Shown here: one piece after another, positions 8,764 through 19,006 of the stretch | Layout: each line of letters opens with the position of its first letter | Position numbering within the stretch: position 1 is the stretch's first letter | Assembly: GCA_001023535.1 (NCBI GenBank) | Contig: CP011020.1 | Span: 1,016,001-1,080,000 of the forward strand | DNA length: 64,000 nt | Source: Pseudomonas chlororaphis | Lineage (GTDB): Bacteria; Pseudomonadota; Gammaproteobacteria; Pseudomonadales; Pseudomonadaceae | Direction: 5' to 3' | Notes under the pieces: model-generated | Told to the model about the DNA's origin: nothing | The model's input: the letters and a program-made list of their open reading frames with translations, nothing else | Database searches by the model: none | Made by a program: the position numbers and the translations under genes

Positions 8764-8826
8764 GGACAACACCCTCGGATAGATTAATCTAGGCCGGTTT
8801 TTTTGCCCGCCGCCGGAGCCTTCCCC

Positions 8827-9465
8827 ATGCCCATCCTCGAGATCCGCCATCCGCTGATCAGACACAAACTCGGCCTGATGCGCCGCGCCGACATTAGCAC
8901 GAAGAACTTCCGGGAGCTTGCCCAGGAAGTCGGTGCCCTGCTCACCTACGAAGCCACCAAGGACCTGCCCCTGGAGTCCTATGAAATCGACGGTTGGGCC
9001 GGCAAGGTCCAGGTCGAGAAAATCGCCGGCAAGAAAATCACCGTGGTGCCGATCCTGCGCGCCGGTATCGGCATGCTCGAGGGCGTGCTGAGCCTGATCC
9101 CGGGCGCCAAGGTCAGCGCCGTGGGCGTGGCGCGCAATGAAGAAACGTTGCAGGCCCACACCTACCTGGAAAAACTGGTACCGGAAATCGACGAACGCCT
9201 GGCCATGATCATCGACCCGATGCTCGCCACCGGCAGTTCCATGGTCGCCACCATCGACCTGCTGAAAAAAGCCGGTTGCCGGGACATTCGCGCGATGGTG
9301 CTGGTGGCCGCGCCCGAAGGCATCCAGGCCGTGCAGGATGCGCACCCCGACGTGACCATCTACACCGCGTCCATCGACCACAAGCTCAATGAACATGGCT
9401 ACATCATCCCGGGCCTGGGCGATGCCGGCGACAAGATCTTCGGCACCAAGCAGAAGGACGCCTGA
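8827..9465 (+). CDS. upp: Uracil phosphoribosyltransferase
   Basis: A 212-residue cytosolic pyrimidine salvage enzyme: uracil + PRPP to UMP + PPi. Diagnostic features are the PRPP-site loop [10 protein letters not shown] (about residues 132-141), the N-terminal [21 protein letters not shown] block and the C-terminal [12 protein letters not shown] uracil-binding segment. The ATG at 8827 gives the family-typical start [11 protein letters not shown]. It is followed two bases after its stop by uraA, so the two form an operon importing and activating uracil, a common pairing in Pseudomonas. Confidence 0.96.
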   Translation: MPILEIRHPLIRHKLGLMRRADISTKNFRELAQEVGALLTYEATKDLPLESYEIDGWAGKVQVEKIAGKKITVVPILRAGIGMLEGVLSLIPGAKVSAVGVARNEETLQAHTYLEKLVPEIDERLAMIIDPMLATGSSMVATIDLLKKAGCRDIRAMVLVAAPEGIQAVQDAHPDVTIYTASIDHKLNEHGYIIPGLGDAGDKIFGTKQKDA

Positions 9466-9467
9466 GC

Positions 9468-10742
9468 ATGCAGGATGAGTTCAACGATCCGCTCTGGCGC
9501 CAGGTACTGTCCGGCGCGCAGATGCTGTTCGTCGCCTTCGGCGCGCTGGTGCTGATGCCATTGATCACCGGGCTGGATCCGAACGTGGCGCTGTTCACCG
9601 CGGGCCTGGGCACGATCCTGTTCCAGGTCGTCACCGGGCGCCAGGTGCCGGTGTTCCTGGCGTCGAGCTTTGCCTTCATCACCCCGATCATCCTTGCCAA
9701 GGGCCAGTTCGGCCTGGCGGCGACCATGGGCGGTGTGATGGCGGCCGGCTTCGTCTACACCTTCCTGGGCCTGGCGGTGAAGATCAAGGGCACCGGCTTC
9801 ATCGACCGCCTGCTACCGCCGGTGGTCATCGGTCCGGTGATCATTTCCATTGGCCTGGCGATGGCGCCGATTGCCGCGAACATGGCGATGGGCAAGGCCG
9901 GCGACGGCACCGAACTGATCCACTACCAGACGGCGATGATGATTTCGATGCCCGCCCTGCTCACCACCCTGGTCGTCGCGGTGTTCGGCAAAGGCATCTT
10001 CCGCCTGGTGCCGATCATTTCCGGCGTGCTGGTGGGCTTTGCCATGGCCTTTTTCTTTGGTGTCGTGGACACCGCGAAAATCGCCGCCGCGCCTTGGTTC
10101 GCCCTGCCGAACTTCACCGCGCCGGCGTTCAACTGGCAGGCGATCCTGTTCATCGTCCCGGTGGCCCTGGCGCCGGCCATCGAGCACATCGGCGGCGTGA
10201 TCGCCGTGGGCAGCGTGACCGGTCGCGACTACCTGAAAAAGCCAGGCCTGCATCGCACCCTGTTCGGTGACGGCATCGCCACCACCGCAGCCGGCCTCTT
10301 CGGCGGCCCGCCCAACACCACCTACGCCGAAGTCACCGGCGCGGTGATGCTGACCAAGAACTACAACCCGAAGATCATGACCTGGGCGGCCATCTTCGCC
10401 ATCAGCCTGGCGTTCATCGGCAAGTTCGGCGCACTGCTGCAAAGCATCCCGGTGCCGGTGATGGGCGGGATCCTCTGCCTGTTGTTCGGTTCGATTGCGG
10501 CGGTGGGCATGAACACGCTGATCCGCCACAAGATCGACCTGGGCGAAGCGCGTAACCTGGTGATCGTGTCGGTGACCCTGGTATTCGGCATCGGCGGCGT
10601 GCTGGTGGGCACCGGCACCGGCCCGGACGACTTCGGCCTCAAAGGCATCGCGCTGTGCGCGGTGGTGGCGATTGCGCTGAACCTGCTGCTGCCGGGCAAT
10701 GACGGCTGGAAGCACAAGAAACCGGATGAGCCGCTGATCTGA
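9468..10742 (+). CDS. uraA: Uracil permease, NCS2 family
   Basis: A 424-residue inner-membrane nucleobase:proton symporter with about 14 transmembrane segments. NCS2 features include LMPLITGLDPNVALFTAGLGT near the start and IEHIGGVIAVGSVTGRDYL (about residues 238-256), carrying the substrate-binding acidic residue. These are followed by GLFGGPPNTTYAEVTGAVMLTK. It starts two bases after upp, so it is translationally coupled and supplies uracil to UPRT. Uracil is preferred as the substrate assignment because of this partner, although xanthine permeases share the fold. Confidence 0.93.
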   Translation: MQDEFNDPLWRQVLSGAQMLFVAFGALVLMPLITGLDPNVALFTAGLGTILFQVVTGRQVPVFLASSFAFITPIILAKGQFGLAATMGGVMAAGFVYTFLGLAVKIKGTGFIDRLLPPVVIGPVIISIGLAMAPIAANMAMGKAGDGTELIHYQTAMMISMPALLTTLVVAVFGKGIFRLVPIISGVLVGFAMAFFFGVVDTAKIAAAPWFALPNFTAPAFNWQAILFIVPVALAPAIEHIGGVIAVGSVTGRDYLKKPGLHRTLFGDGIATTAAGLFGGPPNTTYAEVTGAVMLTKNYNPKIMTWAAIFAISLAFIGKFGALLQSIPVPVMGGILCLLFGSIAAVGMNTLIRHKIDLGEARNLVIVSVTLVFGIGGVLVGTGTGPDDFGLKGIALCAVVAIALNLLLPGNDGWKHKKPDEPLI

Positions 10743-10763
10743 TAGATGTGCTGTCGGGTCGGG

Positions 10764-10865
10764 CCTCTTCGCGAGCAAGCCCGCTCCCACAGTGGACCTC
10801 GGGTGTACACACATTCTGTGACCATCCAACATCCACTGTGGAAGCGGGCTTGCTCGCGAAAGCGC
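10764..10865. repeat. REP/BIME inverted pair, GCGAGC-core family
   Basis: Two facing copies (10764-10796 and 10833-10865) whose pairing extends outward into GGGAGCGGGCTTGCTCGCGA and a shared CCACTGTGG. It sits between the convergent uraA and hemH ends and may act as a shared transcript end or mRNA-stabilising hairpin. Confidence 0.88.
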
Positions 10866-10874
10866 CCTTGAATT

Positions 10875-11900
10875 TTATAGCGCCATCGGCGCCCGCTCAC
10901 ACAGAGTGCTCAATGCCTTCGCCCACTGCGGATCGTCATTGAGGCAGGGCACCAGCACCAACTCCTCCCCACCCGCCTCGCGGAATTGCTCGCGCCCACG
11001 ATCACCGATCTCTTCCAAAGTCTCGATGCAATCGGCCACGAACGCCGGGCACATCACCAGCACTTTCTTCACGCCACTTTTGGCCAGTTCTTCCAGGCGC
11101 GCTTCGGTGTAGGGTTCGATCCACTTGGCGCGGCCAAGGCGGGACTGGAACGACACGGACCACCGCCCTTGCTTGAGCCCCATCTGCTGGGCAAACAGCT
11201 CGGCAGTGCGGATGCACTGGGCGCGGTAGCAGGTCGCAATGACCTCCGGTGGAGCGTTCTTGCAGCAGTCGGCGTCCTTGAAGCAATGAAACCCCGTCGG
11301 GTCGAGCTTGGTCAGGTGCCGCTCCGGCAAGCCGTGGAAACTCAACAGCAGATGATCGTGATCCTGCATCAGGTAAGGCTTGGCGCTGGCGACCAGGGCG
11401 TCGAGGTATTCCGGCTGGTCGTAGAACGGCTGCAAGACCGAGAACTGCACGTTGAGCTTGTTTTCCCGCACCACTCGCCTGGCTTCCTCGACCACCGTGG
11501 TGACAGTGCTGTCGGCGAACTGCGGATACAACGGCGCCAACGTGATCTTCTGGTGCCCCTGGCTCGCCAGGCGCACCAGCGTCGACTCGATGGACGGCTC
11601 GCCGTACCGCATCGCCAGTTCCACCGGGCCTTGGGTCCACTGGGCGGTCATGGCTCGTTGCAGGCGGCGGCTGAGCACCACCAGCGGCGAGCCCTCGTCC
11701 CACCAGATCGATGCGTAGGCGTGCGCCGACTGCTCGGGGCGCTTGACCAGGATCAGCGACACCAGCAAGCGGCGCACCGGCCACGGCAGGTCGATGACAT
11801 ATGGGTCCATCAGGAATTGATTGAGGTAACGGCGCACATCGGCCACCGAGGTGGAAGCAGGCGAACCCAGATTAACCAGCAGCAACGCGTGATCGGTCAT
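10875..11900 (-). CDS. hemH: Ferrochelatase
   Basis: A 341-residue enzyme that inserts Fe(II) into protoporphyrin IX, the last step of haem synthesis. Motifs visible are the N-terminal [10 protein letters not shown], the active-site histidine block [13 protein letters not shown] (about residues 190-202), and the catalytic glutamate region [15 protein letters not shown] (about 270-284). The ATG at 11900 ([12 protein letters not shown]) gives the usual length. It is 13 bases downstream of the TIGR01777 gene, an arrangement also remembered from other pseudomonads. It faces away from the photolyase cluster. Loss of ferrochelatase makes E. coli light-sensitive through porphyrin build-up, so the neighbourhood may be meaningful. 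Confidence 0.95.
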   Translation of the reverse strand: MTDHALLLVNLGSPASTSVADVRRYLNQFLMDPYVIDLPWPVRRLLVSLILVKRPEQSAHAYASIWWDEGSPLVVLSRRLQRAMTAQWTQGPVELAMRYGEPSIESTLVRLASQGHQKITLAPLYPQFADSTVTTVVEEARRVVRENKLNVQFSVLQPFYDQPEYLDALVASAKPYLMQDHDHLLLSFHGLPERHLTKLDPTGFHCFKDADCCKNAPPEVIATCYRAQCIRTAELFAQQMGLKQGRWSVSFQSRLGRAKWIEPYTEARLEELAKSGVKKVLVMCPAFVADCIETLEEIGDRGREQFREAGGEELVLVPCLNDDPQWAKALSTLCERAPMAL

Positions 11901-11913
11901 GCAACGTCCTATT

Positions 11914-12813
11914 TCAAAGGCGGCTGGACAAGTCATCCAGGGCCGCGGGTAAATCGGTGAAGCGGAATGTGAAACCTGCCGCCTGCAATCGGGCCGGCGT
12001 GGCGCGCTGCCCGCCCAGCAACAGCAATGACAACTCCCCCAGCATGACTTTCAACGCAAGCTCCGGCATCGGCACCACGGCTGGCCGGTGCAACGCGCGA
12101 CCCAGGGCCTTGGCGAAATCGCGATTGCGCACCGGGTTCGGCGCGCAGGCATTATAAGGACCGCTGGCGTCGTCCTGGTGCAGAAGAAAATCAATCAGGG
12201 CGATTTGATCGTCGATATGAATCCATGGCATCCACTGCCTACCATTGCCGATTCGCCCGCCCAGCGCCAGTTTGAACGGCAGCGACAGCCGCGACAAAAG
12301 GCCGCCCTCGGCGGACAGCACCAGGCCGGTCCGCACCAGCACCACGCGCAGGCCCAGGGCCTCGGCACGTTGCGCGGTTTCTTCCCAGGCGATGCACAAC
12401 TGGCTGGCGAAATCCTCGCTCACCGGCCCGCAAGCCTCGGTCAACTCGCGTTCGCCACCATCGCCATACCAGCCCACGGCGGAACCGGACACCAGCACCC
12501 GCGGTTTCTGCTCGCAACGTTCCAGCCACGCCAGCAATACTTCGGTCAGGGTGATGCGACTGCTCCACAGCAACATCTTGCGCTTGTGGGTCCAGGGACG
12601 GTCGCCAATCGGCGCACCGGCCAGGTTCACCACGGCGTCCACGGGCTCGACGATGTCATCGAGCCGGGCGATGCCCTTGACCTGCGCCCCGCAGATTTTC
12701 GCCACCTCTTCGGGGCGACGACTCCAGACCGTCAAGCGATGCCCCTGTCCCAACCACAGGCGGCAGAGCTGACGCCCGATCAAACCAGTACCGCCGGTCA
12801 GCAATATGTGCAT
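11914..12813 (-). CDS. TIGR01777-family NAD(P)-binding epimerase-like protein
   Basis: A 299-residue protein of the atypical SDR, YfcH/TIGR01777 type. The N-terminal dinucleotide motif is [21 protein letters not shown] (TGGTGLIG, residues 6-13), and the family blocks [27 protein letters not shown] and [14 protein letters not shown] are all present. Members include SulA-like proteins implicated in cell division in cyanobacteria and chloroplasts; the reaction is unknown. It is the first gene of an operon with hemH. Upstream lies the 200-base divergent region shared with the renalase-like gene. Confidence 0.85.
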   Translation of the reverse strand: MHILLTGGTGLIGRQLCRLWLGQGHRLTVWSRRPEEVAKICGAQVKGIARLDDIVEPVDAVVNLAGAPIGDRPWTHKRKMLLWSSRITLTEVLLAWLERCEQKPRVLVSGSAVGWYGDGGERELTEACGPVSEDFASQLCIAWEETAQRAEALGLRVVLVRTGLVLSAEGGLLSRLSLPFKLALGGRIGNGRQWMPWIHIDDQIALIDFLLHQDDASGPYNACAPNPVRNRDFAKALGRALHRPAVVPMPELALKVMLGELSLLLLGGQRATPARLQAAGFTFRFTDLPAALDDLSSRL

Positions 12814-12851
12814 GAGATGTTCCTCGCATCGCGTTTTACCCAGCCCACTAG

Positions 12852-13997
<1,146 letters not shown>

Positions 13998-14068
13998 ACC
14001 GCCTCACCCGCCCTGCTCGCTGCTGTCGAAACGGACAGCAGCTCCTCTTTGAAAAAACATCGCCCATG

Positions 14069-14147
14069 CCCGCCTGCTCGCGAAAGCGGTTCTCAAGCCG
14101 ATAATGCTGTTGGCAGGTCCACGCTATCGCGAGCTCGCTCGCACACG
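14069..14147. repeat. Degenerate REP pair
   Basis: CGCCTGCTCGCGAAAGCG and, facing it, CGCTATCGCGAGCTCGCTCG: decayed arms of the GCGAGC-core family, in the 270-base gap before the rudS operon. Confidence 0.55.
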
Positions 14148-14192
14148 TACGAAGACGCCTGGCTGCCCTCAGGTCGGCAAAACCGTTTGACT

Positions 14193-14247
14193 TGTACAAC
14201 TTCACCTCTATGATGAAACATATTGTACAAATTTCATTACCTGTACA
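14193..14247 (+). promoter_or_regulatory. LitR-type operator of the rudS-litR-phrB operon
   Basis: Three TGTACA boxes at 14193-14198, 14224-14229 and 14242-14247. The last two form a perfect TGTACA-N12-TGTACA and end 23 bases before the rudS ATG. An AT-rich stretch around the boxes is consistent with an operator overlapping the promoter, as is usual for MerR-type regulators. Autoregulation by the LitR encoded in this operon is the simplest reading. Confidence 0.65.
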
Positions 14248-14270
14248 AGATTATGTCATCCGAGGTGCCC

Positions 14271-15233
14271 ATGCCCAACGAAGCCGTCGCCAAACCAAAA
14301 ATCGCCATCAGTGCCTGCCTCATGGGCGCCGAAGTGCGCTACAACGGCGGGCACAAGCAATCGTCGTTGTGCAGTCGCACCCTGGTCGATTACTTCGATT
14401 TCGTGCCGGTGTGCCCCGAAGTCGCCATCGGCCTGGGCATCCCCCGTGAGCCTATCCGCCTGGTAGGCAACCCCACAGCGCCAAATGCGGTGGGCACGGT
14501 CAATCGCGAGCTCGACGTCACGCAACCGCTGGCCGATTACGGGCGGCAGATGGCCGGGGAGCTGGATGACATCTGCGGCTACATCTTCATGCAGAAATCC
14601 CCATCCTGCGGCTTGGAACGGGTCAAGGTCTACGCCCCCAACGGGGCGCCTCAGGACGGTGGCGGGCGCGGTGTCTACGCCCAGGCCTTCTGCGAACGCC
14701 ATCCCGACTTGCCGGTGGAAGAAGACGGTCGCCTCAACGACCCCGTGCTGCGGGAGAACTTCCTCACACGGGTGTTCGCCTATGCCGCCTGGCAGCCCTT
14801 GCGTCGCCGGGGCCTGACCCGCCGCGACCTGATCGACTTCCATTCGCGCCACAAATACCTGCTGATGGCCCACAACCCGGCGCAATACAAAGCCCTGGGC
14901 AATTGGCTGGGCAACATGGGCAAGGAAGACCCCGATGAACTGGGCCGACGTTACTTCAGCGCGCTGATGAGCGCCCTGAAAAAATGCGCCACCCGCCGCA
15001 CCCACACCAACGTGCTGCAACACCTGAGCGGTTACCTCAAGCGGGCCATCGGCACGGAGGACAAACAGGAGGTGCAGCACCTCATCGGGCAGTATCGCCT
15101 CGGCATCGTGCCCCTGGTGGTGCCGCTGACCCTGCTCAAGCATCACTTGCGCCTGCATCCCGACCCGTACCTGGCGCAGCAGGTCTACCTGCAACCGCAC
15201 CCGGAAAACCTCAGCCTGCGAAACGCCATCTGA
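14271..15233 (+). CDS. rudS: RudS-type tRNA 4-thiouridine desulfidase (DUF523-DUF1722)
   Basis: A 320-residue two-domain protein. The N-terminal DUF523/TudS domain (about residues 8-160) has the expected cluster cysteines in ISACLMGAEVRYNG, VPVCPEVAIGLG and QKSPSCGLERVKVY, which in this family hold an iron-sulfur cluster that abstracts sulfur. The C-terminal DUF1722 (YbgA) domain follows (about 190-310; FHSRHKYLLMAHNP). The fused form from P. putida has been reported as RudS, which removes sulfur from tRNA s4U; this protein has the same architecture, so the function is transferred by family. The GAGGT before 14271 fixes the start. It overlaps litR (TGATG). Confidence 0.82.
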   Translation: MPNEAVAKPKIAISACLMGAEVRYNGGHKQSSLCSRTLVDYFDFVPVCPEVAIGLGIPREPIRLVGNPTAPNAVGTVNRELDVTQPLADYGRQMAGELDDICGYIFMQKSPSCGLERVKVYAPNGAPQDGGGRGVYAQAFCERHPDLPVEEDGRLNDPVLRENFLTRVFAYAAWQPLRRRGLTRRDLIDFHSRHKYLLMAHNPAQYKALGNWLGNMGKEDPDELGRRYFSALMSALKKCATRRTHTNVLQHLSGYLKRAIGTEDKQEVQHLIGQYRLGIVPLVVPLTLLKHHLRLHPDPYLAQQVYLQPHPENLSLRNAI

Positions 15234-16171
15234 TGAAGCGCCCAACCGATTCCAGTGCCAGCGAAGACCTCGGGACGGATTTCGCCGAAGCCTTGGCGCA
15301 AGGCTGGCTGCCGATCCGTGAAGTCGCCCGGCAAACCGGCGTCAACGCCGTCACGTTGCGTGCCTGGGAGCGTCGCTACGGCTTGATCGTGCCGCACCGC
15401 ACACCCAAGGGCCACCGACTGTTCAACGCCGAGCATGTCCAGCAGATCCAGAGCATCCTCACCTGGATCAACCGCGGCGTGGCCGTCAGCAAGATCAAGC
15501 CCTTGCTCGACACCCCGCAGCCGGCCGTCGAACCGTTGGAAAACGACTGGCAACGCCAGCGTCACGCCCTGGTGCAGGCGGTGACGCAACTGGCCGAGCG
15601 GCAGATCGACGACCTGGTCAACCAGGCCATGGCCCTCTACCCGCCCCGGACCGTGTGCGAGCAATTGCTGTTGCCGTTATTGGCCGACCTGCAGTTGCGC
15701 TGGCAGGGCCAGTTCGGGGCGCAGTTGGAACGGGTCTTCCTGCACTCGTGGCTGCGCAGCAAATTCGGCAGCCGCATCTACCACAACAACCGCCAGTTGC
15801 GCGGCGCGCCGTTGCTGTTGGTCAACCATTCGGACCAGGTCCTGGAGCCGCACCTGTGGCTCACCGCCTGGCTTGTCAGCAGCGCCGATTGCCCGGTGGA
15901 AGTGTTCGACGGTCCGATCCCGCCAGGCGAACTGGCCCTGGCGGTCGAGCGCCTCGGGGCTCGCGGCGTGCTGCTGTACGCCAGCAACGCCATCAACCTG
16001 TCGCAACTGCCCCGGCTGCTGGTCGGTGTCGCCTGCCCGATCATCATTGCCGGCCCGGCCGCTTCGATTCACCACGCGCGGTTATCCACCGGTGTGTCGG
16101 CGATCGACGTGGCCTGGGCCGAAGACCCGCTATCGGCCTACCACGAACTGAGCCGCCGAGAACTTCTTTGA
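15233..16171 (+). CDS. litR: MerR-family regulator, class II LitR type
   Basis: A 312-residue regulator. The N-terminal MerR winged helix is clear (WLPIREVARQTGVNAVTLRAWERRYGLI, about residues 24-51). The C-terminal half (about 100-300) resembles the four-helix and cobalamin-binding domains of CarH/LitR, but the DxHxxG B12 ligand motif of class I proteins is not seen, which fits class II LitR. These mediate blue-light responses in Pseudomonas, as recalled together with a short LOV protein, none of which is in this window. It starts inside the rudS stop and ends one base before phrB, so it is cotranscribed with likely target genes. Symbol assigned by family and context. Confidence 0.75.
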   Translation: MKRPTDSSASEDLGTDFAEALAQGWLPIREVARQTGVNAVTLRAWERRYGLIVPHRTPKGHRLFNAEHVQQIQSILTWINRGVAVSKIKPLLDTPQPAVEPLENDWQRQRHALVQAVTQLAERQIDDLVNQAMALYPPRTVCEQLLLPLLADLQLRWQGQFGAQLERVFLHSWLRSKFGSRIYHNNRQLRGAPLLLVNHSDQVLEPHLWLTAWLVSSADCPVEVFDGPIPPGELALAVERLGARGVLLYASNAINLSQLPRLLVGVACPIIIAGPAASIHHARLSTGVSAIDVAWAEDPLSAYHELSRRELL

Positions 16172-17626
16172 ATGGAAAACAACATGCAATTGATCTGGCT
16201 ACGCAGTGACCTGCGTCTGCGCGACAACACCGCCCTGGCGGCCGCCGCAGCCAAGGGCCCCGTTGTAGCGGTGTACCTGCTGAGCCCAGAGCAATGGCGC
16301 GCCCATGACGATGCCCCGTGCAAGATCGATTTCTGGCTGCGCAACCTCGCGTCGCTGAGCGCAAGCCTGGACAACCTGAACATTCCCTTGCTGATCCGCA
16401 CCGCTGCGCACTGGGACCAGGCGCCGCAGGTGCTGCTCACGCTGTGCCGGGAATTGAAGATCAGCGCCGTTCACGTCAACGAGGAATACGGCCTGAACGA
16501 AACCCGGCGCGACGCCGAGGTCGCCCAGGCCCTGGCCGGGGAAGGCATCGACTTCCACAGCCACCTCGACCAGGTGCTGTTCAAGCCCGGCAGCGTACTG
16601 ACCAAGACCGGCAATTACTTTCAGGTGTTCAGCCAGTTCCGCAAGGTGTGCTACAGCCGTCTGCACTTTTCGCTGCCGGGCCTGGTGCCTGCACCGGTCC
16701 GCCAGGCCCCCACCGGCATTGCCAGTGACCCGGTGCCGACGCACGTCGAAGGCTTCGAGCGTCCCGGCCAGGCGCTGAGGGCACTCTGGCCCGCCGGTGA
16801 GCAGGAAGCCCGGCGGCGCCTCGATACGTTCGTCGACCAGCAGATCGACTATTACCAAAGCGAGCGGGACTTTCCCGCCAAATCCGGCACCAGCCAACTG
16901 TCGGCCTACCTGGTGGCCGGCGTGGTTTCGCCGCGCCAGTGCCTGCACGCTGCGTTGCAAGCCAACCGGGGCGAGTTCGAGAGCGGCAGCGCCGGCGCGG
17001 TCACCTGGATCAATGAACTGCTCTGGCGCGAGTTCTATAAACATATCCTGGTGGGCTACCCACGCGTCTCCCGCCATCGCGCGTTTCGTCTGGAAACCGA
17101 AGCCTTGGCCTGGCGCGACGCCCCGCAGGAACTGGCCGCCTGGAAGCAGGCCCGCACCGGCCTGCCGATCATTGACGCGGCCATGCGCCAATTGCTGGAA
17201 ACCGGCTGGATGCACAACCGCTTGCGCATGGTCGTCGCCATGTTCCTGACCAAGAACCTGCTGATCGACTGGCGTGAAGGCGAGCGCTTCTTCATGCAGC
17301 ACCTGATCGACGGCGACTTGGCGGCCAACAACGGCGGCTGGCAGTGGAGCGCGTCCACCGGCACGGATGCGTCCCCCTGGTTCCGCATCTTCAACCCGTT
17401 GAGCCAGTCGGAGAAGTTCGACTCTGAAGGGCGGTTCATCAAGCACTGGCTGCCGCAACTGAACGATCTGGACAACCAGCAGGTCCATAACCCAAACCGC
17501 CGGAACGGGGGCGATCTGTTCAGCGCGGTGGACTATCCCGCGCCAATCGTCGATCTTGGCCAGTCCCGCGCGCGGGCCCTGGCAGCGTTCAAGAACCTGC
17601 CGAAAAGGCAGGACACTGCCGTTTAG
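16172..17626 (+). CDS. phrB: Deoxyribodipyrimidine (CPD) photolyase
   Basis: A 484-residue flavoprotein that splits UV-induced cyclobutane pyrimidine dimers using blue light. The antenna domain starts with MQLIWLRSDLRLRDN. The FAD-binding C-terminal domain shows WINELLWREFYKHI (about 275-288), MHNRLRMVVAMFLTKNLLIDW and the core NNGGWQWSASTGTDASPWFRIFNP (about 389-412). Normal length for class I CPD photolyase. The chosen ATG directly follows the litR stop; an ATG four codons later (16184) is equally plausible. Third gene of the rudS-litR-phrB operon, with no terminator between the genes. Confidence 0.95.
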   Translation: MENNMQLIWLRSDLRLRDNTALAAAAAKGPVVAVYLLSPEQWRAHDDAPCKIDFWLRNLASLSASLDNLNIPLLIRTAAHWDQAPQVLLTLCRELKISAVHVNEEYGLNETRRDAEVAQALAGEGIDFHSHLDQVLFKPGSVLTKTGNYFQVFSQFRKVCYSRLHFSLPGLVPAPVRQAPTGIASDPVPTHVEGFERPGQALRALWPAGEQEARRRLDTFVDQQIDYYQSERDFPAKSGTSQLSAYLVAGVVSPRQCLHAALQANRGEFESGSAGAVTWINELLWREFYKHILVGYPRVSRHRAFRLETEALAWRDAPQELAAWKQARTGLPIIDAAMRQLLETGWMHNRLRMVVAMFLTKNLLIDWREGERFFMQHLIDGDLAANNGGWQWSASTGTDASPWFRIFNPLSQSEKFDSEGRFIKHWLPQLNDLDNQQVHNPNRRNGGDLFSAVDYPAPIVDLGQSRARALAAFKNLPKRQDTAV

Positions 17627-17660
17627 CCGCTGTGCGATTAGCGAACATAAATAATTGGCG

Positions 17661-17673
17661 TAAACAGTGTTTA
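17661..17673. promoter_or_regulatory. TAAACA-G-TGTTTA palindrome before the SDR gene
   Basis: A perfect 6-bp inverted repeat with a single central base, nested inside a wider TAAATAA/TTATTTA pair (17648-17677), about 95 bases upstream of the SDR-like gene in an AT-rich patch. Candidate operator. Confidence 0.35.
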
Positions 17674-17768
17674 TTTAGGGCCCAGGCTTATAGTCTTACT
17701 AATCACATGGACTTCACGCGAGACCCCCTATCAACCAGCACGCGGCCTTTCGAAAAAAGGAGTATGGA

Positions 17769-18539
17769 ATGGATCGAAGTTCGCTCCCTCGGTATTGGTT
17801 GACCGGTGCCGGCAACGGCATTGGCGCTGCATTGGCCGAAGCGATACTCGAAACCGGCGCCCGCGTGGCAGTCAGTGCCTGCTCGGCACAAGCGTGCGAA
17901 GCCCTTTCGGCCCGTTATCCAGGACAAGTCCTCGCCGTGCCCGGCAACCTCAGTGACAGCCAGACCGTACGCGAGATCGGCGAGACAATCGCCCGGCAAT
18001 GGGGCGCCCTGGACCGGGTGATCCTAAACGCCGGGACCGCCGAATACGTCCACGGGCAGCCCTTGGAACAGACGATGATCGAGCACATCGTGCGCAGCAA
18101 CCTGCTGGCCGCCAGCTTCTGCATCGAGACGGCCCGGCCATTGCTGGGCGCTGGCAGCGATCCGCATCTGGTGGGCCTTACCAGCCCCGTGACCTACCTG
18201 ACGTCCTTGCAAGCCGCCGGTGGCAGTTCGTTGCGCGAACTGTTCGAGACGGCTCGCCAGACATTGGTCGCCGAGGGGACCGACGTGACGCTGGTCACTC
18301 CAGGGGTCGACAGTGCGTCACTGAGCGTCGACGACTGTTTCCCCAAGCCGGCCCATTGGTCGGCAGGCGATGCCGCGACCTACCTGCTCGGTCAATTGGC
18401 AGAACGCCCGGCCGAAGTGACACTCTCGGTCTCGTCCGTGTCGTCACTCTGGCCGCTATCGACTGCCGCCAACGACCGTCAGGCCCAGGCCGCCCCCGGG
18501 GACTCGACGAACCGGTCGCCGATCAAGGGTCAACCCTGA
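17769..18539 (+). CDS. SDR-fold protein without the YxxxK catalytic pair
   Basis: A 256-residue Rossmann-fold protein. The classical SDR cofactor motif is intact (TGAGNGIGAA, about residues 12-21), as is the NAG strand (LNAGTAEY). Where SDRs carry Ser...Tyr-x-x-x-Lys, this reads LTSPVTYLTSLQAAGGSSLREL: aligned by eye, the Tyr becomes Gly and the Lys becomes Arg. It may therefore be a non-catalytic NAD(P)-binding protein or use other residues. AAAGGAG is well placed for the ATG at 17769. It follows phrB by 140 bases with its own AT-rich upstream region. The C-terminal 40 residues are Ser/Ala/Pro-rich and low in complexity. Confidence 0.75.
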   Translation: MDRSSLPRYWLTGAGNGIGAALAEAILETGARVAVSACSAQACEALSARYPGQVLAVPGNLSDSQTVREIGETIARQWGALDRVILNAGTAEYVHGQPLEQTMIEHIVRSNLLAASFCIETARPLLGAGSDPHLVGLTSPVTYLTSLQAAGGSSLRELFETARQTLVAEGTDVTLVTPGVDSASLSVDDCFPKPAHWSAGDAATYLLGQLAERPAEVTLSVSSVSSLWPLSTAANDRQAQAAPGDSTNRSPIKGQP

Positions 18540-18566
18540 GCACCCCGGTTGCCTTACACTGCGCGC

Positions 18567-18872
18567 ATGAAAACCATCCCCCTCCATGACATCGCCACAC
18601 CCGCCGTCACGTGTTCGACGTGTGCGGCATGCTGCTGCCAGTTGGAAGTGATGCTGATCACTGACACCGGGGTGCCGGAGCGTTTCATCGACACCGATGA
18701 TTGGGGCGGGGAAGTTATGCGGCGGCTCGACGACGGCTGGTGCGCAGCCTTGGACCGCGACAGCATGATGTGCACGATCTACGAGAAACGCCCACTGATC
18801 TGCCGCGAGTTCGAGATGGGCGCACCGGAGTGCATTGAAGAGCGCAAGGCAATTGCGACGGCGTATCGCTAG
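18567..18872 (+). CDS. YkgJ-family cysteine cluster protein
   Basis: A 101-residue protein with an eight-cysteine pattern including CSTCAACCCQLE near residue 16 and MCTIYEKRPLICREFEMG near residue 68, typical of the YkgJ/UPF0153 zinc- or iron-chelating family. No signal or membrane segment. The biochemical role is unknown. It lies 27 bases after the SDR-like gene on the same strand and may be cotranscribed with it. A TACACT hexamer ends only six bases before the ATG, so a very short leader is possible. Confidence 0.75.
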   Translation: MKTIPLHDIATPAVTCSTCAACCCQLEVMLITDTGVPERFIDTDDWGGEVMRRLDDGWCAALDRDSMMCTIYEKRPLICREFEMGAPECIEERKAIATAYR

Positions 18873-18894
18873 GACAGACTTATCTGCAATAAAC

Positions 18895-18987
18895 CTGTGG
18901 CAGCGGGCCTGCCCGCGAAGAGGATTCGCCAGGCACCCTGACGGTGCCTGATTCAACCTCTTCGCGAGCAAGCTCGCGTCCACAGTG
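18895..18987. repeat. REP/BIME inverted pair, GCGAGC-core family
   Basis: Facing arms at about 18895-18923 and 18957-18987, with a CAGGCACC/GGTGCCTG hairpin between them. Located between the convergent YkgJ-type and pagL genes. Confidence 0.85.
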
Positions 18988-19006
18988 AGGGTCTTGCGGT
19001 ATGACG

